Part shown: positions 1 to 8,215 of the stretch, piece by piece
Numbering within the stretch: position 1 is the first letter of the stretch
Layout: every line of letters begins with the position of its first letter
From: JAFGBH01 sp964430915
GTDB lineage: Bacteria > Desulfobacterota > Syntrophia > Syntrophales > UBA2210
Length of the DNA: 40,223 bases
Assembly: GCA_964430915.1 (NCBI GenBank)
Contig: CAYSHT010000003.1
Span: forward strand, 1-40,223
Direction: 5' to 3'
Program-made: the position numbers and the translations under genes
The notes under the pieces: generated by a model
What the model was told of the DNA's origin: nothing
Seen by the model: the letters and a program-made list of their open reading frames with translations, nothing else
Database searches by the model: none

Positions 1-159
1 CTGCAGGAGTTCAAAGACCGATTTGATTATGATCTCGTGGATGAAAAGGGGAATATGCTCGCAAAACTCCAAGGAAGCGGATTGATTGAAATCGCAGACG
101 GTTTTATCGTGCCGACACGGAGAGGTTTCGCCCTTGCCGACAGCATCGCACTGATATAA
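1..159 (+). CDS. hemW: HemW/HemN-like radical SAM protein, C-terminal end (partial)
   Basis: The window opens inside an open frame that runs from base 1 to a TAA at 157-159. The 52 residues contain GLIE, a polar turn, then TRRGFALADSIA. This resembles the winged C-terminal domain (HemN_C) of HemW and oxygen-independent coproporphyrinogen III oxidases, where a T-x-x-G-hydrophobic-x-x-x-D motif closes the protein. HemW is a radical SAM haem chaperone. The radical SAM core with its CxxxCxxC cluster lies outside the window, so HemW cannot be told from HemN here. The next gene starts about 145 bases downstream, so this looks like the end of its own transcription unit. Confidence 0.6.
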   Translation: MQEFKDRFDYDLVDEKGNMLAKLQGSGLIEIADGFIVPTRRGFALADSIALI

Positions 160-303
160 AACAACGCTGTTCCAGCACATCACGGAAGTTTCGCTACTCT
201 CATAAATTGGTGCGTTTTTCCTTTGACATTCTTGCATACATGAAATAAGGGTTAAACCAATTTGCCCAGTAAGGTTCGGTCTTACCCCCATCAGGAGTAT
301 AAA

Positions 304-555
304 ATGAAAAGAGAGTTTGACTGGTTTGATAAACCCGACAACCTTAAAAAATTAAGGATATTCAGTTACGTTATACTTGCAGCAAGTATTTTGGCAGAGT
401 TTCTTATCCCTCCCCACGTTGCTCATCACCCGTGGGACAAAATACCTGGAATTTACGCATTGTTTGGATTTGTCATCTGCGTAGCAATGATCATTTTTTC
501 AAAATTTATAGGCCAATACTGGTTAAAAAGGAAGGAGGATTATTATGACAGGTAG
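304..555 (+). CDS. Small two-helix membrane protein coupled to antiporter subunit
   Basis: An 83-residue protein of no family I can name. It has a charged N-terminus (MKREFDWFDKP), a first hydrophobic helix at about residues 20-36, a short His/Pro-rich loop (PPHVAHHPWDK), a second helix at about 45-64 and a Lys/Arg-rich C-terminus. I chose ATG 304 because AGGAG at 293-297 sits six bases upstream; a TTG at 262 in the same frame has no such site. Its 3' end overlaps the antiporter gene at 545 by 11 bases, and its last codons carry that gene's ribosome site, so translation is probably coupled. By position it is a likely accessory subunit or assembly factor of the Mrp-type complex. That role is inferred only from context. 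Confidence 0.7.
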   Translation: MKREFDWFDKPDNLKKLRIFSYVILAASILAEFLIPPHVAHHPWDKIPGIYALFGFVICVAMIIFSKFIGQYWLKRKEDYYDR

Positions 556-2287
556 TCTGCTTCCTCCTGCCTTAATATTTTTTCTCGGAGCACTGCTCCT
601 TCTTGCCTTTAAGGGAAGAAGGAAGCAGATTCTTATCCTCCTTATCCCGGCAGCGACTTTCGTTTACCTGATTAAGTTGGCCCCTGATGCATCACTGACC
701 CTTCCTTTCCTTGAATATGAGTTGAATTTTCTTCACGTCGACAAACTAAGCAAGGTATTCGGATACATCTTCTGTATCGCCGCTTTCGGAAGTTTTCTTT
801 TTGCCCTCCATGTTAAAGGAAAGCTGGAACATTTTTCAGCGCTCATCTACGTGGGAAGTGCTCTCGGAGTGGTCTTTGCAGGGGATTTTTTCTCTCTCTA
901 TATCTTCTGGGAGTTTATGGCTGTGGCTTCCGTAATGCTCATCTGGGCAAGACGAGAAAGGAAATCGTTGGATGCCGGATTCCGCTATATCCTTGTTCAC
1001 ATTGTTGGTGGACTCGTTCTTCTTGCGGGCATCTTGCTCCACGTTCACAATACTGGTTCTCTGGCAGTTGGCCGAATTCAATCTCATGACCTTGCATCTT
1101 GGCTCATTTTAATAGGTTTTTTGCTGAATGCAGCGGTTCCACCATTGTCAGCGTGGCTCTCCGATGCATATCCTGAATCTACCGCTACAGGAGGTGTTTT
1201 CCTTAGCGCATTTACTACCAAAACTGCCGTTTATACACTTCTTCGCGTCTTTCCGGGCTGGGAGATCCTGATATGGCTCGGTGCCATAATGACCATTTAC
1301 GGAATCATCTTCGCCATTATGGAAAATGACAGCAGGAGAATTCTCGCATACAGTATTATAAATCAGGTAGGTTTCATGGTATGCGGGATCGGCATTGGTA
1401 CAGCCATGGCCCTCAATGGAGCCGCCGCACATGCATTCGCGCATATCATCTACAAAGGACTCCTCTGGATGTCTGCCGGATCTGTCCTTTACATGACCGG
1501 TAAAACAAAATGTACGGAGCTTGGTGGTCTTTATAAAACAATGCCCCTGACCCTCATCTGTTGCTGTGTTGCTGCGGCTTCCATCTCCGCCTTCCCTCTG
1601 ACAAGCGGATTTACCACCAAAACGATGATCCTCCAGTCAGCGGTGAATCAGCACCTCGGTATCATTTACATTCTTCTCGAAGCAGCATCAGCCGGTGTCT
1701 TTCTTCATGCAGGCATCAAGTTTCCCTATTTTGTCTTTTTCGCAAAAGATAAGGGATTGCGTGCATCAGATCCGAAGATCAACATGCAGTGGGCAATGGT
1801 GTTTTTTGCCATTTTATGTATCGGTATCGGCATCTACCCAAAACCACTGTACAACATTTTGCCATACCCGGTTGAGTATCATGCATACACAGGCATCCAT
1901 GTAGTACGGATGTTGCAACTGCTCTTCTTTTCAGGACTCGCTTTCTTCGTATTTCTGGGTCTCCTCAAGAGAACGGAAACCATTACTCTTGATACCGACT
2001 GGTTCTACAGGAAGGGATCAAGGCTGGTCGTTTTTGTAATAACGGGAATCGCCAGTGGTATTGCCAGATTTTGCGATTATCTCTTCATTCAGCGTCTTCC
2101 CAGAATCCTCTCCGCCTTCAGTAAAAATCCGATCTCGGGACTTCTGGGGATGAACCCCACGTCCTCCGCGGATTCAAAAAGAGGGGCAAAACCGGAACTC
2201 GTTAATATTATGCCGGCAGGCGTATCCGTACTGATTGCGGTTATCTTTCTCTACCTCCTTGCGTTCATATTTATTCAGTGGGGATAG
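545..2287 (+). CDS. Proton-conducting antiporter subunit, MrpD/NuoL type
   Basis: A 580-residue polytopic membrane protein of the proton-conducting transporter family (MrpA/MrpD, NuoL/M/N). The family motifs are present: GDFFSLYIFWEFMAVAS with the conserved helix-5 glutamate (about residue 122), AFTTKTAVYTLLR with the helix-7 lysine (about 225), and SRRILAYSIINQVGFMVCG. It is longer than a standard MrpD (about 490) because of a C-terminal extension (about 475-580) with a hydrophilic stretch and a last transmembrane helix. The ATG overlaps the previous gene and has AAGGAGG upstream. It probably forms a Na+/H+ or H+ channel module with the Mrp genes at 5.4-9.7 kb, although it lies on the opposite strand with its own terminator. 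MrpD and a MrpA-like channel fragment are equally possible names. Confidence 0.88.
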   Translation: MTGSLLPPALIFFLGALLLLAFKGRRKQILILLIPAATFVYLIKLAPDASLTLPFLEYELNFLHVDKLSKVFGYIFCIAAFGSFLFALHVKGKLEHFSALIYVGSALGVVFAGDFFSLYIFWEFMAVASVMLIWARRERKSLDAGFRYILVHIVGGLVLLAGILLHVHNTGSLAVGRIQSHDLASWLILIGFLLNAAVPPLSAWLSDAYPESTATGGVFLSAFTTKTAVYTLLRVFPGWEILIWLGAIMTIYGIIFAIMENDSRRILAYSIINQVGFMVCGIGIGTAMALNGAAAHAFAHIIYKGLLWMSAGSVLYMTGKTKCTELGGLYKTMPLTLICCCVAAASISAFPLTSGFTTKTMILQSAVNQHLGIIYILLEAASAGVFLHAGIKFPYFVFFAKDKGLRASDPKINMQWAMVFFAILCIGIGIYPKPLYNILPYPVEYHAYTGIHVVRMLQLLFFSGLAFFVFLGLLKRTETITLDTDWFYRKGSRLVVFVITGIASGIARFCDYLFIQRLPRILSAFSKNPISGLLGMNPTSSADSKRGAKPELVNIMPAGVSVLIAVIFLYLLAFIFIQWG

Positions 2288-2374
2288 CAGAGGATAAAAA
2301 GACTTTAATAAAAATACTTTAGGTTATTATATTAAAGTATTATATAAGTGTTTTGAGGTTGCTTCAAATGCACA

Positions 2375-2410
2375 AAAAGCCTGGCAGTTATACTGCCAGG
2401 CTTTTATTTT
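2375..2410. terminator. Bidirectional rho-independent terminator
   Basis: A perfect 14-base-pair inverted repeat (2375-2388 with 2392-2405) has a 3-base loop. It has A residues on one side and T residues on the other, so it gives a U tract in both directions. It closes the antiporter unit on the + strand and the tRNA on the - strand. Confidence 0.9.
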
Positions 2411-2414
2411 TAAA

Positions 2415-2491
2415 TGGTGGCGGTGCAGGGACTTGAACCCCGGACACTACGGATATGAGCCGTATGCTCTAACCTGCTGAGCTACACCGCC
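2415..2491 (-). tRNA. tRNA-Met (anticodon CAT)
   Basis: On the - strand a full cloverleaf can be folded. The acceptor stem is GGCGGTG/CACCGCC, the D-arm contains GCTCAGCAGGTTAGAGC, and the anticodon stem TACGG/CCGTA holds the loop CTCATAT with anticodon CAT. The T-arm loop is TTCAAGT, and A plus an encoded CCA form the 3' end. The acceptor stem lacks the 1-72 mismatch of initiator tRNA, so this is an elongator tRNA-Met or a lysidine-modified tRNA-Ile2. I favour Met, but the sequence alone does not settle it. Confidence 0.93.
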
Positions 2492-2509
2492 CCGCTCAAA
2501 TGTGCACCC

Positions 2510-2538
2510 CATCTACCTCAAAATTCCAGACGTGTCAA
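2510..2538 (-). promoter_or_regulatory. Sigma-70-like promoter of the tRNA-Met gene
   Basis: Reading the - strand, TTGACA (2533-2538) is followed after 17 bases by TAGATG (2510-2515). Transcription would start about a dozen bases before the tRNA 5' end, as usual for a tRNA gene. Confidence 0.6.
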
Positions 2539-2543
2539 GCCAA

Positions 2544-4235
2544 TTAAATTTTTAGATCGTAGGCTACAATAACGCTCTGAGTTCGACTCAGTCTTACAAT
2601 CAGAACAATCTCTTTCTCTTCATCGTTGTCTATATCTTCTATCTGGTAATCCGCCACGTAACCCTGAATTTTCTTTGCCTTCCATTTTTCAGCCATTCCA
2701 AGGCCATTCCACTCAAGATCGCAGATTTCACTGCTACTGAAAGATTTAAAGCCCTTCAATATCCTTCCGATTGAACCCATGTTTTTTAAAATTATTACCT
2801 CTTTCTTCCCATTCTTATCCATATCAAAGGTAAGTATTCTTGTATTCACATATGCTCTCTCATCTTTCTCGTTTTCTGGTTCGAAACCACTGCCTCCTAG
2901 GCTGCCATAATCAAAATAATTCGTAGTCCCTCCAAAGACATCACTACTTTTCCACATCAATTCATCGCTTCCGCCGCCGATGACATGAATCAAAGAAAGG
3001 TCCTTTTTCGTCTTTCTGTATATGCAGAGATGATCGTATTCATTGAGCGAGAGCACTCGTTGTATTCCGCCCCCCTCTATGCTGTCAATTCCGATGCCAA
3101 AAACGGAAAGTCCCTTTGGTATCGACATTCTTTTCCCTTTTTCGTACTTACCCTTCTTCCAGATTATACTGTAAATAGGTGAATTATATGGGCTGTCCAT
3201 TCCTTTCTTCTGTCCCAGAAGCATCGGAATATCTCGCGAATCAATGACCCTAAAAAACCATTTAAGACCTGAAGCGATTCTCGTAAATTTCTTGCCATTA
3301 TACTCAAGCACAAATGAATTGACCCGATTGTTCTTTATATTTGATATTATAATCTCAGCTATATCGTTACCGTTAATATCGGCTATATCAACTGCAAGGT
3401 AATTATCATAGGATTTGCCGGAAAAAGTGTTCAAAAGCTTCAGATCGTCACCTTTTCGCTGATATATCATCACATTCTGACTGTCTATAACCACCACCTC
3501 ATTCAATCCGTCGTTATTCACATCGCCTATTGCCATACCCTTAAATTTGTTGAGATATCTCTTACTCATCCAGAACCCTTCCATTATTAAGGGACTTGAA
3601 GGGGTAACGAAAGAGGGATTGATAATAGAGGTAAAGGTTCCCTCGTCAGTCTTCAATACCTCAGCTGCTTCCGGTTTCTGAACGGTAGCGGAATCGGCTT
3701 TTTCTATGCCTTGGGGCATTTTTTCTGTGGCGGACGGAATTTCAAACGCTGGAGAGACTCCTCCAAGTACATAGTAATTTATCTTTCTCGCAAAATCACT
3801 TATCTTGGGGATCACATCGTCTATTCCACGGCACTGTTCAAAGATTCCGACAGGGGTCTTGTATGTTGATACATCGAGAAGTTTTCCATCGAGGCTCACG
3901 GTATTCCCAATTTTAGTTATACTTCCCCATATCACATAATCAATATCGAGCCTTTTACCTAAACCATAAATATCGGCCGCAGTCAGGTCCTTCTTTCCTA
4001 TCTTTTGAAGCTCTTCCATGACCCTGTGTTTATCCAGCACAGTAATCTCATCACTTGCGGAAACACGGGATATCAACATATCCCATACCCCATTTTTAAC
4101 ATATTCGATATCTTCGGAACTATGGACGGTAAAGGGAAGAACCGCAATTTCCTTCGCTGTATTTTCCGCCATGATCGACTGTGCGCCTATCAAAAGCAGA
4201 AGAAGAGAAAGAATGAACACAAAGCTTTTTCTCAT
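2544..4235 (-). CDS. Secreted FG-GAP/VCBS-repeat propeller protein with TolB-N/FlgT-like domain
   Basis: A 563-residue exported protein. Residues 1-23 form a signal peptide ending M-A before EN. Residues 27 to about 165 (KEIAVLPF, VLDKHRVMEEL, DYVIWGSI) resemble the alpha/beta domain found in TolB N-termini, FlgT and CsgG/LpoB-like proteins, which bind partners in the periplasm. The rest carries FG-GAP-like calcium-binding blades with Asp-rich loops: GDVNNDGLNEVV, DINGNDIAEIII, DMDKNGKKEVII and DIDNDEEKEIVL. It is probably a beta-propeller in the periplasm or outer envelope. ATG 4235 has AAGGAG seven bases upstream. It follows endonuclease IV with a 29-base gap and is probably cotranscribed. 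The specific function is unknown. Confidence 0.85.
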   Translation of the reverse strand: MRKSFVFILSLLLLLIGAQSIMAENTAKEIAVLPFTVHSSEDIEYVKNGVWDMLISRVSASDEITVLDKHRVMEELQKIGKKDLTAADIYGLGKRLDIDYVIWGSITKIGNTVSLDGKLLDVSTYKTPVGIFEQCRGIDDVIPKISDFARKINYYVLGGVSPAFEIPSATEKMPQGIEKADSATVQKPEAAEVLKTDEGTFTSIINPSFVTPSSPLIMEGFWMSKRYLNKFKGMAIGDVNNDGLNEVVVIDSQNVMIYQRKGDDLKLLNTFSGKSYDNYLAVDIADINGNDIAEIIISNIKNNRVNSFVLEYNGKKFTRIASGLKWFFRVIDSRDIPMLLGQKKGMDSPYNSPIYSIIWKKGKYEKGKRMSIPKGLSVFGIGIDSIEGGGIQRVLSLNEYDHLCIYRKTKKDLSLIHVIGGGSDELMWKSSDVFGGTTNYFDYGSLGGSGFEPENEKDERAYVNTRILTFDMDKNGKKEVIILKNMGSIGRILKGFKSFSSSEICDLEWNGLGMAEKWKAKKIQGYVADYQIEDIDNDEEKEIVLIVRLSRTQSVIVAYDLKI

Positions 4236-4264
4236 TTTGTTCTCCTTATTACATCTGGTTTTAC

Positions 4265-5119
4265 TTATTGCGAATAGGTAACAAATTTTTTCAGTAATTT
4301 CAGGTTATGCCTATCGCTCTTTTGTGGTGTTTCTATAATTTTCGGAATCTCCAGAAGCCTTTCATCGTTCATTATCCACCTGAAGGGAGTTTCTCCTATT
4401 TCCCCTTTTCCGATATCCTCGTGCCGGTCAATGCGTGAGCCGCATTCTCTCCCGGAATCGTTCATGTGGATAATCTTCAGATTCTCAAGGCCTATGCTAT
4501 CATCAATTTCTTCAAATAGTCTCTTATAGCCATCCTCTTGCCTTATATCATACCCTGCAGCGAATATATGACATGTGTCAAGGCAAAAAGCCAGCCTCGA
4601 TCTTTCCCTGACCCCTTCAAATATCCTTCCTATGTGATCTAGTGTATACCCAAGGACTGTACCCTGCCCCGCCGTGTTTTCCACGGCAATTTTGACCCTG
4701 TACCCTTTGGTCTTCTGATGTACGGCATTGAGGGCTTCGGATATTGCTTCGATGCCACGTTGCTCACCACTCCCCCTGTGAGCTCCGGGATGCATCACAA
4801 GATAGTCCACCTCAAGCTCTTCGCATCTTCTCATCTCACACAACAGGGCATCCTTGGACTTATCATATAAATGCCGGTCCGGTGAAGCAATGTTTATGAG
4901 ATAGCTGTTGTGAGAAATAATGGGGCTTATACCCAGTTGCTTTCTTAAAGAAAGGAATCTCTCCTTCTCCGATTCTTCAAGAAATCGCTCCTCCCACCGG
5001 TTTGGACTCTTTGTAAATAGTTGGATGGTTCTGCATCCTGTTTTAGAACCTCTCAGCAGCGCCATTTCCAGACCTCCGGAAATGGACATATGTGCACCCA
5101 AGAGAGGCTCGTCGCACAT
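4265..5119 (-). CDS. nfo: Endonuclease IV (deoxyribonuclease IV)
   Basis: A 284-residue TIM-barrel AP endonuclease of the Nfo family. It cuts 5' to abasic sites in base-excision repair using three zinc ions. Visible signatures are LLGAHMSISGGLEMAL at the N-terminus, VMHPGAHRGSG, AVENTAGQGTVLG, FCLDTCHIFAAGYD, IIHMNDSGRECGSRIDRHEDIGKG and a C-terminal IIETP. These supply the His/Glu/Asp metal ligands, and the length matches the family (about 280). ATG 5119 was chosen because a purine-rich G tract lies just upstream; a Met at residue 11 falls inside the conserved first strand and is too late. The gene lies 15 bases after the small membrane protein gene and ahead of the FG-GAP gene. Confidence 0.96.
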   Translation of the reverse strand: MCDEPLLGAHMSISGGLEMALLRGSKTGCRTIQLFTKSPNRWEERFLEESEKERFLSLRKQLGISPIISHNSYLINIASPDRHLYDKSKDALLCEMRRCEELEVDYLVMHPGAHRGSGEQRGIEAISEALNAVHQKTKGYRVKIAVENTAGQGTVLGYTLDHIGRIFEGVRERSRLAFCLDTCHIFAAGYDIRQEDGYKRLFEEIDDSIGLENLKIIHMNDSGRECGSRIDRHEDIGKGEIGETPFRWIMNDERLLEIPKIIETPQKSDRHNLKLLKKFVTYSQ

Positions 5120-5134
5120 GAGTCTTCCCCCCCC

Positions 5135-5353
5135 CTATTTTCTGTCTTCTGTTATATTTCTTACCCTTAAAAAAATGTCAGGGTATCGTTCCTTCAGCTT
5201 TTTCAGTCCCTTCTGAATCAATTTTCTTTCCGGTGCAAGGAGAATGAGACCGAGGATTATAAAAAGTATACCTTGAAGAACCGGCAGAAACAATCCTAAG
5301 CACCCAATAAAAAGCAAAAAGATACCAGCAATCAATCGTAACGTTCTCTTCAT
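5135..5353 (-). CDS. PGPGW/DUF454-like small inner-membrane protein
   Basis: A 72-residue protein with a basic start (MKRTLR), two closely spaced hydrophobic helices (about 6-22 and 26-41) separated by GLFLPVLQG, then LLAPERKLIQKGLKKLKERYP and a charged tail. This layout, Gly-rich helix, Leu-Pro turn and then a LLAPE-type cap, resembles the putative transmembrane PGPGW family and more distantly YbaN/DUF454. No function is established for these. It is the first gene of a - strand unit with nfo. The assignment to PGPGW rests on layout only. Confidence 0.65.
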   Translation of the reverse strand: MKRTLRLIAGIFLLFIGCLGLFLPVLQGILFIILGLILLAPERKLIQKGLKKLKERYPDIFLRVRNITEDRK

Positions 5354-5473
5354 TCCGGATATAACCCGATTGGAAAGGTCTTATCAGATTGTTCTACAGT
5401 TAAGAAAGCTGACACACTTCGCTGCTCCTAAAAGGCACAACGCCGTGCATGTCTCATTATGGGCTTTTTAGCA

Positions 5474-6967
5474 TTACAACTTCGGCACGGCATACTGAAT
5501 TATATTAGCAATAATTGATTGATTATAAAGACCGATAAGCAGGATTATTACAGCCACGAGAAGTGTGGGAACAAGCATGCTCACGGGAGCTTCACTGATA
5601 ACGGAATCTCCATCATGGTCATGTCCATGGGATTCAGGTGAATCAAAGCTGTAATACCCTATCTCGATTATCCTGAAGAAGAGTACGATATTAACCAGAC
5701 TTGAAAAGAGGAGTGCAACGATAAATATCCAGTTACCGGCAAGTACCGAACCCTGAATGAGATACCATTTGCTGAAGAAACCGCAGGTAGGCGGTACACC
5801 TATGATCGAGAGGGCAACGACAACAAATGCCGCCATCGTAAGGGGCATTTTTTTAAAGAGCCCCTTGAAATCCATGAGAGTGTGGCTTCTCATTTTATAG
5901 CTTATAATTCCCGCTACGGTAAAGAGACCCAGGGTCATAACCACGTCATTCATAACATGAAGCACGACACCTTTTATCGCCACCGAATTTGCCAGACCGA
6001 TGCCACCTACCATGTAGCCTACCTCGGCCACGATTATGTAACAGAGCATCCTCTTGAAATCGACCTGGGCGAGGGCCATGATGGCTCCGGCAAATATTGC
6101 CACAATTCCCGCTATGAGAAGTATCTTCGCCATGGGAAGAAGCTCAAAGGAGAGGTAGGGCCTGAAGATTGTAAACATAAGGCGAAGCAAAACGTAAATG
6201 GCAACCTTTGTCATTAATGGAGCAATCAGCGCACTTGCCACGGACGGTGCTTTTGTGTAGGCATCGGGCAGCCACACGTGCAGTGGAAAGAGTGCCATTT
6301 TCAATGCCAGTCCCACCATAAAGAAGGCAAATGCAACGAGAACTACCTTGGACCCATAGAGCTCAGGAAGAATCCCCGACAAATCTGCCATGTTGAGGGA
6401 ACCGGTTACGATATAGAGATACCCCACTCCAAGGAGATAGAAGCAGGCACCAACCGTGCCGAGTATAATATATCTGAAGCTTGCGAGCGGAGCTCCTTCC
6501 TCGCCAATCGCAATGAGGGCGTAGCCGGCGAGCGATGCAATCTCCAAAAAGACGTAGAGATTAAACACATCTCCCGTGATCACAATGCCCAGAAAACCGG
6601 TTACCTGCAGAAGAAAAAGGGTGTAGAAATAAACGGTCTGTTCGGGCAGTTCCTGCTCGATGCTCCGCTTTGAGTATATTGCAACCAAAAAGGCCGTACC
6701 CGAAACCAGAACGAGCATCATCGCATTCAGGTGATCGATTACATATTCGATACCCCAGGGAGGAAGCCAGCCGCCCATATGATAATGAATAACCCCTTCG
6801 TGTATAACCGTATTCAAGACCGTCGCCGCCGACATGACGGAGACGAGAAGGGCCAGTATAACCCAGGGATAACAGATGTCTTTCCTTATCCATCCCAGAA
6901 GGGGTGTAACAAGTGCAGCCATCAGGGGAATAATGACAATAAGTACAGGGGCCTGTTCTATGATCAT
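5474..6967 (-). CDS. mrpD: Na+/H+ antiporter subunit D (MrpD/MnhD)
   Basis: A 497-residue polytopic protein with the standard MrpD length. Motifs include GDVFNLYVFLEIASLAGYAL with the helix-5 glutamate, FPLHVWLPDAYTKAPSVASA, LMTKVAIYVLLR with the helix-7 lysine, DFKRMLCYIIVAEVGYM, and PPTCGFFSKWYL. It forms an ion channel subunit of the Mrp-type antiporter in the inner membrane, exchanging Na+ (or K+) for H+. It is the last gene of the cluster and its ATG overlaps the mrpC stop by 4 bases, indicating coupled translation. A short His/Asp-rich loop (SHGHDHDGD, near 450) could bind metal ions but may just be a polar loop. Confidence 0.95.
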   Translation of the reverse strand: MIIEQAPVLIVIIPLMAALVTPLLGWIRKDICYPWVILALLVSVMSAATVLNTVIHEGVIHYHMGGWLPPWGIEYVIDHLNAMMLVLVSGTAFLVAIYSKRSIEQELPEQTVYFYTLFLLQVTGFLGIVITGDVFNLYVFLEIASLAGYALIAIGEEGAPLASFRYIILGTVGACFYLLGVGYLYIVTGSLNMADLSGILPELYGSKVVLVAFAFFMVGLALKMALFPLHVWLPDAYTKAPSVASALIAPLMTKVAIYVLLRLMFTIFRPYLSFELLPMAKILLIAGIVAIFAGAIMALAQVDFKRMLCYIIVAEVGYMVGGIGLANSVAIKGVVLHVMNDVVMTLGLFTVAGIISYKMRSHTLMDFKGLFKKMPLTMAAFVVVALSIIGVPPTCGFFSKWYLIQGSVLAGNWIFIVALLFSSLVNIVLFFRIIEIGYYSFDSPESHGHDHDGDSVISEAPVSMLVPTLLVAVIILLIGLYNQSIIANIIQYAVPKL

Positions 6968-7353
6968 TTCAGAGCCTTTATAATTTCGTCTTCTTCGAGT
7001 GTATGATATTTTCGGTACAGCATAATAGCTATTGCCAATGCCACTCCGAGAGTGGCAACCATTACCACGATAGCCGTGAGCATCAAAACGTGCGGAAGCG
7101 GGTTTATATACTGAGCCATATTGATAATATGCTCTCCATGGGCATGTGCGTCAGCATCGGTTAAAATCGGAAGTGTCGCGCCCCCTCTCTTATAGGCGAT
7201 TGAAACATAAAAAAGGATGATGGCTGTCTGGAATATATTCATTCCTATGATCTTCTTTATCAGGTTATTCTTTGAGATCATGGCGTAAAAACCTATCATC
7301 ATCAGAATTATGTATATCCAAAAGTTGTATTTGCCTATGATGAATTCCAGCAT
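6964..7353 (-). CDS. mrpC: Na+/H+ antiporter subunit C (MrpC/MnhC, NuoK-like)
   Basis: A 129-residue protein with three transmembrane helices, homologous to NuoK. Signatures are IGFYAMISKNNLIKKIIGMN, FYVSIAYKRG and PLPHVLMLTAIVVMVATLGVA, with the acidic, charged C-terminus YRKYHTLEEDEI typical of the MrpC group. The loop between helices 2 and 3 contains DADAHAHGEH, slightly longer than usual. It is an integral part of the antiporter membrane arm. It overlaps mrpD by 4 bases and starts 25 bases after the MbhE-like gene. Confidence 0.93.
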   Translation of the reverse strand: MLEFIIGKYNFWIYIILMMIGFYAMISKNNLIKKIIGMNIFQTAIILFYVSIAYKRGGATLPILTDADAHAHGEHIINMAQYINPLPHVLMLTAIVVMVATLGVALAIAIMLYRKYHTLEEDEIIKALK

Positions 7354-7378
7354 GTTACATGACTCCTTACGAGACTTC

Positions 7379-7657
7379 TCAGCCCTTCTTCTTTCGTCTT
7401 CTCAGCAACATAATGCAGGACGCACCAGCGGTAAAAATAACCGTTGTTTCGCCGAGCGTATCATACCCCCTGTAATCCGCCAGGACAGAGGTAACCATAT
7501 TGGGCGTTGCCGTTTCTATTTCGGTCTTCTCTATGTAACGCGGAGATACATGGCGGCTTGCAGGCGAATTGGGATCACCCCACTCGGGCATATCGAGCGT
7601 CCCGTAAATGAGAAAGGCTCCTGTAATAATCGTTACAATCAAACTAAGGAATTTCAA
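7379..7657 (-). CDS. MbhE-like subunit (MrpA C-terminal / MrpB N-terminal type)
   Basis: A 92-residue membrane protein with an N-terminal helix (LSLIVTIITGAFLIYGTL), a conserved extracytoplasmic loop and a C-terminal helix ending in a basic RRRKKK tail. The loop pattern DMPEWGDPNSPASRH, then TATPNMVTSVLADYRGYDTLGE, matches the MbhE domain of membrane-bound hydrogenases. In canonical Mrp this domain is fused to the end of MrpA. Here it is a separate gene, overlapping the preceding MbhD-like gene by 4 bases. It is expected to link the channel subunits within the complex. Confidence 0.85.
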   Translation of the reverse strand: MKFLSLIVTIITGAFLIYGTLDMPEWGDPNSPASRHVSPRYIEKTEIETATPNMVTSVLADYRGYDTLGETTVIFTAGASCIMLLRRRKKKG

Positions 7658-7899
7658 TCCTTTGTCCTCCTCGTCGTTTTCATAAGTGCGGCGATACAGA
7701 GTATCGTACCGATACCGGCGCTCACAGAAGCTTCAGTAAACGCAACATCAACTGCCCCCATCTGCGCCCACATCAAACACATAAAAAAGCTGTAGGCACT
7801 AAGAATCATAACTGCGCTCAGAAGATCCCTGACAGTTATGGCCGCGATGGCACATATGATGACAAATATCTGTATAATAAGATCAAAGAGTACGGTCAT
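7654..7899 (-). CDS. MbhD/DUF4040-like antiporter subunit
   Basis: An 81-residue protein with three short transmembrane helices. The conserved stretch GAVDVAFTEASVSAGIGTIL is the hallmark of the DUF4040/MbhD domain, normally found near the C-terminus of MrpA or as MbhD in membrane-bound hydrogenases. The Asp and Glu in it are thought to line the ion path. It overlaps mrpG and the MbhE-like gene by 4 bases each (ATGA-type junctions), so it is tightly coupled in the operon. Confidence 0.9.
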   Translation of the reverse strand: MTVLFDLIIQIFVIICAIAAITVRDLLSAVMILSAYSFFMCLMWAQMGAVDVAFTEASVSAGIGTILCIAALMKTTRRTKD

Positions 7900-8213
7900 T
7901 TCTTATCTTCCTCTCTCATCCATGGTTTCAGTCCGAATCTGAGCCCCGCCTTGGAGATTGCATGCGTTGCCGTAGGCTGTGCTATAAACATAAAAATGGC
8001 GATGATTACTATCTTCAGTCCCGTGAGGGAAAATCCCTCGTACAGGGCAAGTCCCACAAGCGATAAAAAAACGGCGAGTGTATCACCCTTCCCTGTCGCA
8101 TGGAGCCTTGTAAAGAAATCGGGAAAACGGAGGAGACCGACCGTTGCCGTTGTAAAGAAGAATAGGCCGCCCAGAATAAACAGTATTGATAATATCGTCA
8201 TGACAGTCATCAT
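7896..8213 (-). CDS. mrpG: Na+/H+ antiporter subunit G (MrpG/MnhG)
   Basis: A 105-residue membrane protein with three helices. The family motif VGLLRFPDFFTRLHATGKGDTLA and the later AQPTATHAISKAG are clear MnhG/PhaG signatures. I use ATG 8213, two bases after the mrpF stop, because GAGGGAT lies just upstream and translation then begins MMTVMTILSILF. An upstream start at 8255 would add a basic, non-family peptide overlapping mrpF. It is a small structural subunit of the Mrp antiporter. Confidence 0.94.
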   Translation of the reverse strand: MMTVMTILSILFILGGLFFFTTATVGLLRFPDFFTRLHATGKGDTLAVFLSLVGLALYEGFSLTGLKIVIIAIFMFIAQPTATHAISKAGLRFGLKPWMREEDKK

Positions 8214-8215
8214 AG

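Noticed and set aside
223..251. TTGACA at 223-228 as a promoter for the small membrane protein
   Set aside because: At 16-18 bases downstream only TAAGGG-like sequence is found, a poor -10 match, so I did not call it.
836..1444. Open frames on the - strand within the first antiporter gene
   Set aside because: These are shadow frames of a well-supported membrane protein gene, with Cys/His-rich low-quality translations and no ribosome sites.
5401..5473. Terminator after mrpD from CTAAAA/TTTTAG and GCAC/GTGC pairings
   Set aside because: The stems are short and the structure interrupted, with only a brief T run, so support is too weak.
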